Source: Gnetum montanum
Taxonomy: Eukaryota; Streptophyta; Gnetopsida; Gnetales; Gnetaceae
NCBI GenBank assembly: GCA_015680685.1
Contig: MNCI01017655.1
Coordinates: 130,991-194,990 of the forward strand
Length of the DNA: 64,000 bases
Direction of reading: 5' to 3'
The first letter of the stretch is position 1; each line of letters opens with the position of its first letter. Below are positions 1-10,134 of this stretch, piece by piece. A model generated the notes under the pieces. It saw only the letters and a list, made by a program, of their open reading frames with translations, was not told where the DNA came from and searched no databases. Position numbers and translations under genes: made by a program.

Positions 1-447
1 CGCTATTTATCTTTTTCAGAGGCTTCATTCAAGTTTCTAAAATCCACACAAAGCCTAATATCGTCATTCTTTTTTCTTACTAGAACAAGGTTAGTAAGCC
101 ATGTTGAATATCAGACCAGATACATGATTTGGGCTTGTAATAACTTCTTAATCTTAGCTTCCATGGCTAGTTCAAATGATGGATTGAATTTTATTTATTT
201 TTTTTAATTGGCTTACAATTATTTAGTAAAGCAATTTTNATTTATTTTTTTTAATTGGCTTACAATTATTTAGTAAAGCAATTTTATGTGTCATCACATC
301 TGGTATAAAAGCTTTAAGATCATCATAAGAACAAGCAAAATTTTCTGAATTATTTTTTAGGAGTACTACTAAATTTTTCTTAAAGACTGAATCCTTTTCC
401 TTTGTGACATTTAACATCTTTGGTATCCCAGTAGATCTAAGATTCAC
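1..447 (-). pseudogene. Reverse transcriptase N-terminal part (D)
   Basis: The minus strand reads through the linker that precedes plant gypsy RT (SYDDLKAFIPDVMTHKIAL) and then the first RT block, including LVLVRKKNDDIRLCVDFRN, which is the familiar fingers region (VPVRKKNGKIRVCVDFR in family members). The catalytic (Y/F)xDD box would lie beyond the left edge of the window. There is an in-frame stop in the stretch before this block. A 46-base duplication around an N at 239 (see separate entry) also breaks the frame artificially. Confidence 0.7.
193..285. repeat. 46-bp exact duplication flanking a single N, likely assembly join
   Basis: Bases 193-238 and 240-285 are identical and separated only by N at 239. 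A perfect direct repeat bounding one ambiguous base is what an unmerged contig overlap looks like. Biological tandem duplication is possible but less likely. Confidence 0.75.
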
Positions 448-561
448 TGCTTCATAATCTTCATCATCTAGATTTTGTATATCTTTTTAAGTAACCAAAT
501 TTTTACTATACTCATGTTTGTAATCAATCACCTTTTTGGGAATCGAATTTGTCTTAAACCT

Positions 562-1125
562 TTATGCTATTTCAAGTATGATTTGACTTTCAAATTCCTG
601 CTTATTCTTCAAGGACCTAAGCAATTGATCATCATCTTCAAATACTTGTAAATTCTTTATGCTATCTAGTATTAATGGTTGATGTTTATTCTCAATTGCT
701 ACCCCTTCATACTTTTCTATCCTTTTCACATCTAATGTTGAAGTTACCTTTGCTAAATCATTAGCTATATAATTACCTTTTCTACTTATATGTTCTATTT
801 TATAGTGATGAAATTGATCTAGCATTGTACAAAAAATTTGTTTATAAGATCACAAGAATGAGCTTTTTACTACACAATTGCCTTTAATCTATTCACAAAC
901 TATTCTTGAATCTCATTTTATGGTGATTACCTTGATTCCCTTTTCCAATGTTGTTTTAATTTCAATATTCAAAGTTTCATATTCAACCTTGTTGTTAGTA
1001 CAAGAGAAAGATAGATGAATTCCCTTTAAAATTTTTTGGAAATCATCTTTTACTAGAACTACTCTAGCTTCTACACCTTTGGAGTTACAAGAAGCATTAA
1101 AGTATAGTTCCCACTTGCTCATTTT
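562..1125 (-). pseudogene. RNase H domain upstream of RT (D)
   Basis: Two neighbouring pieces together cover an RNase H fold: WELYFNASCNSKGVEARVVL with the later TNNKVEYETL (residues around the first two catalytic acidic positions), then DSRIVCE, which lies between the two long open pieces, and finally HHYKIEHISRKGNYIANDLAK near the C-terminal catalytic region. The pattern is that of the extra archaeal-type RNase H of Tat elements rather than the RT-fused RNase H. The first catalytic Asp appears as Asn (FNAS instead of FDGS). Stops interrupt the middle. It is followed on the same strand by the RT linker, so the domain sits between protease and RT. Confidence 0.7.
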
Positions 1126-1338
1126 TTGAGATTTCTATTTTTTGGATTTACGAACTTCTTAAAGTGTACAAATTTTGGTTTCAAAGGCTTTTCTTTCAAA
1201 AAATTTGTTTTTTCCATTCCAAGTTACATTTTCCATCATCAAAGGCTCACTATATATGTATGTGTGATTTGGCTCCCCTTTCCAAGGTAGCCACATATGA
1301 GAATAATGTGTTGATATGTAACCTGAGAAATTCTTACT

Positions 1339-1617
1339 CTAACTTCTTCTCAATAAAAGACTATGTGAATCTAGTATATCTACCACTTGGATAGTTACTC
1401 TACCTTTTACACAAGGTTCAAAAGTGATTTCTAATAGAACATTGGGTAGTTGACCCACGATTTTCACTCTACTTTTGTCCACTTGAACAATATTTTTATC
1501 GGATTGATTAGGAGTCAAACTAAGGTTTTTACATATGGAAAATGGCATAAGAGTAGAGGTAGCTCTAGAATTGACTAAAAAATTATGATGATATTTGTCT
1601 TTTAACTTCATTATCAA
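1339..1617 (-). pseudogene. Retroviral-type aspartic protease (D)
   Basis: A 92-residue open stretch contains FLVNSRATSTLMPFSICKNL, the flap-side active-site block of a retropepsin, in which the usual DSGAT is changed to NSRAT. It also has the downstream hydrophobic strand ending in VVDILDSHSLLL. Loss of the catalytic Asp and Gly means this copy cannot be active. It sits between gag and RNase H on the same strand, the normal place for gypsy protease. Confidence 0.7.
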
Positions 1618-2299
1618 AATAAAAGGAGGAGCTTCTTTATCAGGAGTACAACCATAGCTAGTTTTTGTTGTCCTATTGATGTTAAATACATAGCTTAACT
1701 CTGACTCTCCAACTCTCTTTTTATCTTTAATAAACTTTAAAGCCTTTCTTTGCTAATCTCTTATATGTAACAATGGATATATACTAATGTTGGCCTTGAC
1801 ATGATTGAGATCCCATCTCCATAAAATTTTAGTTTCTTCATCCATTTATTCAAAGTTTAATTTTAAACACTTTGTTCTACTTGATCTTCTTTACTTTTTT
1901 TCTCTCTCTCTTCTAGTCGGCTCAAAAAAATTTCTCTTAGTGGATGGATAAAAAATAATGTTTAGAGGCTTGGAAGTAGTTAATCTTTCTTTTGATCACA
2001 AATTACATCCATTTTCTTCATTGTTATTACACTCTTCATCTAATGATATATCTTCTTTAGAACTTGATAGAGAAGAGGTATCACTAGATTCATTGTTATA
2101 AGATTTGCTTGCATAATGAACACTAGATAGCTCATCATCAAATTCAATATCAAGGATGTTGGACATAGAAACATCACTCCCATATTCATTTTCTATTAAC
2201 TTAGTTTCTTGATGTTTATGTTTTCTATTTTTATTTTCTTGATTTTAACTTTTATCAAAGTTTTTTCTAGTTTCACTACTTTGTTGGATAAGTCTTTCA

Positions 2300-3250
2300 T
2301 TAACTGTCCCTTATTAGATTCTTTGCTTTTTAACTCTTACTTTGTCTTAATAGAAGATGGCCCTGGTAATACTTTAAGCTGAGCAAAATCCTGCATATGA
2401 ATCATCATATTTTCTTCTCTTTTTCAAGTTGTGATAATTTCTTCATTATTTAGGTTTAACTATTTTTCTAATTGTATAACTTCACTAAAGTAGTCATTCA
2501 GTGTTAGCAAGTTTGGAGTTCTCCTTAACTAGATAGACATATAGGGATTCACAGCCTGAAGATATGTGTCTCTAAGCATTTCATCTAATGGTCTATATTG
2601 TCTTTGAAAGAGCCCATAAATTCATTGAAACTTAATAACGAAATCTTCAATTGACTCTTTAATTCCTTACTTAGCTTGTACTAGCCCATAGTATAGTTGT
2701 TGTTGATCTAATTGATTGTCAAACTGGGCCAAGAAAAGGCTTTTCATATCATCCCAACTTGTGATATTTTTTCTTAGCAAGTTTTAATATCAAATTTAAG
2801 CCATATTCTTTAAATTTTTAAAAACAACCTACAAGCTTAGTCTTAATGTTAAATATTTGCATAAGCTAAAGCTAACTCAAATAGGTGAATATACTCTTCA
2901 GCTAAGTAAGCTTTTCTAGGAAAAAATGTTTAGGAAAATATTTGTAAACTACCTTAGGAATATCATAGTAATTCTTAAGCCTTAATGGTGTAACTCCTTG
3001 CCAAGGATTCATTGGTCGTGGATTTTCCATCTTAATAGAATTCCTTTTGATTGTTGAACTCTCATAATTTTTTGACCTTCTCCTATAGACTAATAAATCA
3101 AATATAAGGAGTGATCCTCTTATCCTTTTGGTATTTACTCCACTACTTGTCTTAGAATCAAGAATCTTCTTCTATTCTTCTTCTGATGGATAATTAGCCT
3201 TATAATCAGAAAATTCTAAATCTTCTAAAGTACTAGTTTTTTCTTTCATT
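2300..3250 (-). pseudogene. gag remnant (D)
   Basis: An ATG at about 3250 opens an acidic N-terminus (MKEKTSTLEDLEFSDYKANY). Further on, SWDDMKSLFLAQFDNQLDQQ and the following SIEDFVIK match the Retrotrans_gag pattern in which a Trp precedes a Phe-rich helix. Stops occur throughout, and no zinc knuckle was identified. Confidence 0.55.
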
Positions 3251-3929
3251 AACTTAAAATAGTATCTAATTTCCTATGCCCTCCTAGCAACAAAAGAACT
3301 ATTGGTGTGTTGGGACTATTAGCCTATTTGAATGTAATGAACAGAGGTAACAAATATTTTTACCCTCCTTTTAGCACCAAAAAGAATTGTTAGCGACCAT
3401 TTGGGACTAGACCGATCAATGTTGTGCCTTCAGTCATGTGATTAGGGTCACAGGAAATGAAGGTATTCCTTCAAACATGGTTTAGGTGCTTGCTAGTCTC
3501 TAGCAACACCAAGGCTCAGATGCCTCCAAATAGACTCAGTGGTTATGAAACAAACTAAAAATGAATATGTGTTTGCTATTGTGAATGTTAAAATGGTTAG
3601 GTTGTATATGAAATTGTAATTGGCTATTATAATAGAAATTTCACTAACCTTGTTAAATACTATGAGTTATTAAAGATTCCTATTTTGTCAAGTCCCTTAG
3701 TCTATATAGTTCCTATAGTATGTTGCTTAAAATAAATAAAATTTCACAAAAATTCTTAAGCACAATTCTACCAAAATCTACTCCTAATTTCCCCCAAAGA
3801 GAAAGTTCCACAAGAAAATTAGAAATAGAGTGAGATTTAATGGACTTAGAAAGAGAAAGTAAAAGAAAAGTAGATTTGTGTGAAATATCAAATATTTAAG
3901 TGAGATAAATTAACATGAGGAAACACTTT
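3251..3929. other. Non-coding stretch between D gag and element A
   Basis: No gene is visible. It presumably holds the 5' leader and part of the LTR of D. A sequence at about 3391 resembles a TTGGCGACT-type primer site on the plus strand, but its orientation conflicts with D, so I did not call it. Confidence 0.4.
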
Positions 3930-4814
3930 TGATGAATTGTAGATGGCTGCATTGATTGGGCCCTATTGACTAGGCCCCATTGACTAGGCCTCATTGACTA
4001 GGCCTCGTTGACACATGAGTTGATGCGTTGATGTGGCCCCATCAACATAATATTTTTTTCACCTATAAATACATGCTCACCCATCATATTTATGGAAATA
4101 TTTATCATAGTATAGCAAAGATCTTACAGTTTTTCTTCCCCAAAGTTACAATTTTTTCCCAAGTGCCCACAGTAGGAGTCATTGAGTGTACAGATCTTTA
4201 TTCAAGCATTGTTGTACCTAAGCAGGACAGTGTGTGCGGCAATAAAAATAAGCTTTTTGATGAACTTGATAGCACTTTGGCTATATTAAATATTTTCTCA
4301 TGCATTCAATGTTTTTAGCAATTATATTTAATGCCTTTAAGTAATTAAGCTAAATTAAGCTAGATTAAGTAGTGATTAATTAATTACATAAGTACAACTA
4401 CTTCAAGAATGCACATGATGCTTGGTAATCCTAGTAACTCTTAACATTTGGTAACCTAGCAATGTTATACATGTTCAGGATGTGTATGAAAAGTGAGAAT
4501 GGATGCTTATGTTAGGATTAGTTAGGTGTAGCTAGTTAGAATAAATTAGTAATTAAATTACTTCATTCCTTTCATCCTTTATTTTAAGCACTAGAAACAT
4601 AAAACATTAAAATAATAAAAATAATATGCTTTGATTACACTTAACCATATCTCTTCATATCACAAGTGTAATTGAAAAGACAACGAATGACTGTTAGGGT
4701 AGGTTCACTTCCTAAAGGCTACTAGAAGACATAGAGTCCACGGAATTTGATTAGATCACACATGAACACTTACTAATTCTTATGGTTGAGTGTAAGGGTA
4801 TTCACCCCTAATCA
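3930..4814 (+). repeat. Left LTR of A/L
   Basis: It begins TGATGA and ends CTAATCA immediately before a PBS. U3 carries about 3.5 copies of a 15-bp unit (ATTGACTAGGCC core, 3961-4012) followed by GTTGATG/CATCAAC words, then a TATA box at 4064-4070. A CTTTATTCAAG...AATAAAAATAAG segment near 4195-4255 corresponds to the R/polyadenylation part of the element C LTR. A plus-strand open stretch of 96 codons here is chance. Confidence 0.75.
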
Positions 4815-4815
4815 T

Positions 4816-4833
4816 TGGCACTGTTTCTAGGGA
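4816..4833 (+). promoter_or_regulatory. Decayed tRNA-Asp primer-binding site
   Basis: TGGCACTGTTTCTAGGGA, two bases after the LTR end, is a mutated form of the intact PBS at 43692. Confidence 0.75.
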
Positions 4834-4891
4834 CTCTTTTTGTTTGAAACGTGCATTATCTAGGCATAGTGAAAATCATTAACATCATTGG

Positions 4892-5838
4892 ATGAACCTT
4901 AAGGTCAAAAATCATTATAAAAATAAATATAATAATTTAAGCACATTGATATCTTATTCTAATTGCAAAATTTCTACTTCTCACAAGCATGATGATACTA
5001 AACCACCAGTGCCTCAAGAATGCAAGGTGGTATATACTCATCTAGATGAGTATGTGCCTGACTTCACCTTCATCCTACATCAAGATAAACAACTATGATG
5101 GTGAGATATGGAGGACAACATTGTAATGCCTTCTGATTGATCTGTGCCTGGGATGCTACTCCAAACTCTTAGGAGGTTAGGCATCTAGGATCTTTAAGAA
5201 GAGTACATTGTGCATGACCATAACTACCAAGACTATTATCCCACTAAAACACAACACAAGAGAAATTAACACCAAGGGAAGCACCATGAGGGTGTGAAGG
5301 GGAAACAATTCACTAATCCCTTGTTCTTGCTTAACCAAAATGACAATGAGGATCCTCCCTTTGGGGGTTCTCAACATATAGATTCTCCACCCCTTGATAT
5401 TGGTGATGGGGGCTTGAACTTGAATTTGTAGTCCACTATTAACAATCTAGGTTTAGGCAAAAGTGGGAGTCAAAGCAAGGGCTCAAGCAAGCATTAAGAT
5501 GACAAGAAAGCTAATGAACATGGCCATGACAAGCATATAGGAGGTGGTAGACACCATGGTGGTGATAATCCTCCTCCATCTTCACCATTTTCATCTGCAT
5601 CTTCTTCTTCCTCTTCTAGTTTTGATAGACACTACAAAAAGGGCAATTGTGATGAAGGTGAATGATGGGACAATGATAATCACCAAGCTTTCCATGAATG
5701 AATGGGTATCATAGGATGTCATAGGCATCATGGAAATAATGATGATGATGAGCCTTTGCTAGCAACTCGAAGCATGTTGAATATTGCAAAGGTAGTAAAA
5801 ATTTCAACTAGGCATGTGAAAGATAGTCAAATCAAGTA
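4892..5838 (+). pseudogene. gag N-terminal part (A/L)
   Basis: A first open stretch of 68 codons contains HLDEYVPDFTFILHQDKQL, matching the N-terminal region of the intact Gag of element C. After frame breaks the homology resumes with a Ser/His-rich low-complexity segment and LLATRSMLNI...TRHVKDSQIK. At about 5838 the homology stops abruptly in mid-gag, just where the capsid-like domain should begin, and RT sequence follows. The rest of gag and the protease are deleted. Confidence 0.7.
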
Positions 5839-8270
5839 ACTAGTCACAAAGAAGGTTGAAATTAAAGTCAAAATAGGTTGTTCAAAATAAAGTTGAGAAA
5901 ATTTTTTAGGTTGGGTTTATTTATCTAGTGGTAAATAGTAAGTGGGTAAGCTTGCTTGTTATTGTTTCTAAGAAAGAAGGGCAATGGTGAATCTATATAG
6001 ATTTCAAGCTATTGAACATGGCCACTTTCAAAAACCATTTTCCATTGCCATTTGTGGACCAAGTATTGGATACTATTACAAGGCATAGCTATTATAGTTT
6101 TCTGGATTGATATAGTGGTTATAATCAGATCCAAATTACTCTAGAAGTCTAGGCCAAAAGATATTCTTTGGCCTATGTAATGCTTTTGCAGCCTTCCAAC
6201 ATGTAGTCCTTAGTATCTTTCAACACCAAATTGGAAGTGGTATGGAAGTCTTCATGGATGACCTTTTTACCTATAGTGCTAATTTTAAATAAGCCTTGGA
6301 TCATCTTGAGCAAGTACTAAAATGATATATGAAAACAAACCTACAACTCAACTAGAAGAAGATCCATTTGATGATCTAGGAGGACATTGTCCTAGGACAC
6401 TAAATTTTAGAAAAAGATATTGAGGTGAATCTTGAAAAGATAAGGATCATCAAAAAAATCACCAAATAGCCTCAAATGGTTAAGGATGTGAGGTGATTTC
6501 TTGGACATACCAGTTGCTATAGCATTTCATTAAAAACTTCTCAAAAATTGCCAAGCCTCTTGTTAAGCTTACTGAGAAGGATGCAATATTTGAATGGATC
6601 AAGGAGAATAAACAAGCATTCTTGCATTTGAAGTAGAAATTTGTAGAAACATCAATTCTACATGCACCTGATTAGTTCAATCCTTTTCATATCATGATAG
6701 ATGTATCCAATTATGCATTATGAGCGATGCTTACATAAATGGGTAATTAAAAATGTCTATACCATATCCATTATGTAAACAAAATCATTATGGGTACACA
6801 ACTTAATTATACCACTACAAAAAAGGAACTCATGATAGTGATGTATACTATCAAGAAATTCAGGCACTATGTACTTGGATACCCCATTTCTATGCACACT
6901 TATTCATAGTGAAATTTGTTTCCTTATGAACAAGCTAATAATGAGCCCCCATGTTATATGATAGTTGGTAATCCTATAGGAGTTTGATCTAACAATGGTG
7001 GATAGAAAGGAAACTAAGAACATGATTGTTAATCATTTATTTTGGTTAAGATGTGATAACAAGGATGATAAAGAGTTTTTATTTGACTAGTTTCGAAATG
7101 AGCTTCTGTATGCTCTAACAATCAAAGTTCAAGAATCAAGAATTATAAACTAGTATGATGAATTCCTCTTCTATCTATTCACATATGAGGCCCTTGTAGA
7201 ATGGGATCATAGGAAGAAGTAGTAATTACTCCACTAAGTCAAACATTATCTTAAGATAGAGTACAATTTCTATAAAATCTGCACTGATGGCCTAGTAAAA
7301 TGGTACATATCTAATATAAATCAAGAGTCCTCTAGGATGCTCACAACGGTCCTTGTGGGGTCCATTATGCAAGAAGAACAATGATTATAAAAATCATAAT
7401 GGTAGATTATATCTAGCCTATGATCTTCAAGAATGTCCACCATTTCATCCATTTATGCAAGCGAGATCAATAAGATGGAGGGATGACAACCAAAAAGGAA
7501 GGGTCCCAATAGTGGATCTAACCACTAGAGCCTTTTTACCTTTGGAGAATTGATTTCACTGGATCCATCACTCCCATGTCCAAGGGGAAGTTTTACATTA
7601 TTATTTTTGTTGGCTATTGTACTAAATGGGTTGAACTGCAACTATTACTTACTATACTTTTTCTACTATACCTCGATTCTTTTAACAATAGGTGGTAAAT
7701 AGGTTTGGTGTGCCTCAAATGCTAATTTTTGACAATGGAACCCATTTTACAAGTTCTACCTTTTGAAGGTTAATGTAATGCTTGAGGGTATAACATAAAC
7801 TTATAACACCCCATCAACCTTAAGACAATGGTTAAACTAAGGTAACTAATAGGGAGATCACAAGAATCATAATAAAGACCATTAGTAGATATAAAAAAGA
7901 TTGGAGCACCAAACTCAAAAATGCCCTATGGGCCTACCACTCAACATGAAAACCTCTTATAGGCTACTCTTTTTATGAGTTGAAAAAGTTACCTAAACTT
8001 CTAATTCAAACTAAATTTTGTACATGCATAACTACATGTGACGTTGATCTAAACATCAACCTAGCACAAAAATAAAGATTGAGGATTCTTAATATAATAG
8101 ATGAAGATCAAAGAGTAGTCCTTATGATGAATGAAGTACATAAGATGTACAATAAACAATGACATGATGCCTAAATACAAAGAATTGAATTTTGAGCAAA
8201 AGACAAGGTTCTCTATTAGAATCCCATGCATGTGCCTCAACAAAGTTTCAAACATTATGGGAAGGCCCAT
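5839..8270 (+). pseudogene. pol remnant: RT, RNase H, integrase (A/L)
   Basis: The RT N-terminal block lies near 5900-6060. The catalytic box is FMDD at 6251-6262, with thumb and connection sequence to about 6600. RNase H begins near 6690 (MIDVSNYAL, catalytic Asp). The integrase core is at about 7545-7760: a DFTGSI block with FYIIIFVGYCTKWVE, and later DNGTHFTSSTF, giving two of the acidic catalytic positions. The C-terminal Athila-type tail (DEDQRVVLMMNEVHKMYNKQ) is near 8095-8160. Many stops and frameshifts. This is the only copy in the window with RT through integrase, so it represents the autonomous type that could have served the pol-less relatives. Confidence 0.8.
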
Positions 8271-8279
8271 ACATTATAC

Positions 8280-10134
8280 ACTTATCTTTTTCTTCTAGGA
8301 CTATCATGATTTACCATCAAAAAATCCCTCAAAAGCACATGTTGGCCAACATCTAACAACTAAAACCCTTTACAAAGTTTCAAGTAACTAACTGCAACTT
8401 CAACACAAGGTCAAGCTCACTCTAGTTTTCAAATCTTCTCCTTTCAACTTAGTCATGGGGGAGAAGACCATCTACCATAATATCTTGGAGAGGATCAAAA
8501 GCTTTTATTCTTTTTTATTTTACATCATTTTATACATTTTTTTTTACCTTTTTTTATTTTTATATATTTTATTTTTACTTGTACTTATACTTTATCTTTT
8601 ACTTTTGTCTTTTTTTCTTCTTTGCTTTCGATATCTAATTTTATTCCATTGTTGTTGCAAATTTTGATGATTACTAAATGTAGTTATCAAGATTGTAATG
8701 ATCCATTTATGTCGACTTTGTTTTTGGATTATGCTCTCTACTAATAAGTTATCAATTTTCTAATGATACCAGGCAGTGAGCTCACAACATTCATCCATTC
8801 CATTTAATCCATACTGAGATCTGTATCATAGTAGCATGATGGTTCTTTCATACTAAAATTTAAAAATGAACATGTGATCTTATTACTTAATGAATTGAGA
8901 AAGGACCAAGTTGAAATGAAAAAGGGCATGATCTCAAGGAGATTTGTTAAGTTCTCTTCTTAACTATCTTCCTAAGTCCTATGACTCCTTATAGAATGTA
9001 TCATCACTCCTTATTTAATTTATAAAATAAGGTATGTCTTTGTAAATTATGATTCCCAAAGAAAAATAAGGATAAAAACACATCTTTGAAGATCTTTTGA
9101 GATACAAGCATTAGTTATGAAGTTGAAAAGACATGTTACTCATGCCTAAAGATACCCCTCTAACTAAGGCTAAATTTTCCTTAAACATCCTTAACTTCTT
9201 TGTTCTTATCTTTTATTCTTTTTCTAGGAGTAATAATCATTATCTGTGGTTGTTATAGACTCATGATGGTAGGAAAGGAGGAGCGCATAATTATGAGGTC
9301 ACTACTAATGATATGAAGTTGGTCTAAACTCTGAACGAACTAATATTTGGATCAACTTAATCATGAATTCTACAAAGGATCTCTTATGGCTATGATCTAG
9401 GTTCTCCTCTCTTGATTTTTCTCTCTCGATCATTCTAACACTCAATTCTCTCACCTTACTATTCCATACCATGGTCATCTACTAATTTTTGTTTTGTAGA
9501 CTACATGATCCTAAAATAATTTGTTATAAGAGTATGGTATTTAACTTAAATCACCATTTGGTATCCAAGGTGCCTAATAACTTCTTGTAATGTGGTTATG
9601 CAAGGTATTTTTAGGCCTCAACCTTGATGTAGCGTTGTTAATGCATGGCTATTGATGTAGTGCAAAAAAGTATAAATACGTGTGACACATATTCATTTTT
9701 TCACATTTCATCTCAAGTCCCAAGGGAGTTTTTGCAATTTCTCAAGAGCCTTGAACCTTTCCAAAGCCATAAATTCCTCATCGCCTACATATTTTTATCT
9801 ATTCTACTATCCTTGAACTTCTAGAGGTACACGTAACATTGTGGGGGCATCAATGCTAAGCTTTGACAAATATTTTTCTAACATCCTGCATATCATATAT
9901 TAAAATAATCCTAAAATAATTATCTCAAAAACTAATACCAATAATTAACCTTCTTTGGAGTGGAACTAAAATAATAATAAAATATTATCATGTGCTTGCA
10001 ATCATTGAAAAAGGTCTAATGATAAAATCTCAAAATTTTTTATCAAACTTGACTTGAACAAACAATTGAAAGGTATCCAAACTTAAGAGGATTAAATCAA
10101 AATGACTAATCAAGTGTTATTTTTATGAGTGGAA
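8280..10134 (+). other. Conserved non-coding region between pol and ORF2 (A/L)
   Basis: It starts with a G-rich polypurine-like tract at 8453-8466 (TCATGGGGGAGAAG), also found after gag in C, F and B. A T-rich stretch follows. Two blocks are shared with other copies: the CAGTGAGCTCAC...CATCCATTCC block at about 8773-8815 and GAAAAGACATGTTACTCATG at about 9123. The internal promoter and ORF2 leader, with another G-run at 9837-9848, close the region. No ORF is conserved. Confidence 0.6.
9600..9680 (+). promoter_or_regulatory. Internal promoter-like box upstream of ORF2 (A/L)
   Basis: TATAAAT at 9671-9677 is preceded by two GATGTAG words. The 3' LTR of this element has the complementary word GCTACATC in its U3. 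Downstream is the GGGAGTTTTTGCAATTT motif also found after the internal TATA of B and, in variant form, E. Confidence 0.5.

Larger units (their letters stand above)
1..3250 (-). mobile_element. D: decayed Tat-like Ty3/gypsy retrotransposon, 3' part off window
   Basis: Read on the minus strand the fragments follow the order gag (about 3250-2300), aspartic protease (1617-1339), RNase H (about 1125-562), the linker typical of the RT N-terminus (447-223) and the beginning of RT (180-1). Stops and frameshifts are frequent, so this is an old copy. The sequence is unlike the tRNA-Asp family that fills the rest of the window. An RNase H lying upstream of RT suggests the additional archaeal-type RNase H known from the Tat lineage; the lineage call is inference. 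No LTR or PBS could be assigned with confidence. Confidence 0.75.

Noticed and set aside
3391-3412. TTAGCGACCATTTGGGAC resembling a TTGGCGACT-type tRNA primer site on the plus strand
   Set aside because: The adjacent gag is on the minus strand and no LTR end is recognisable, so orientation does not fit.
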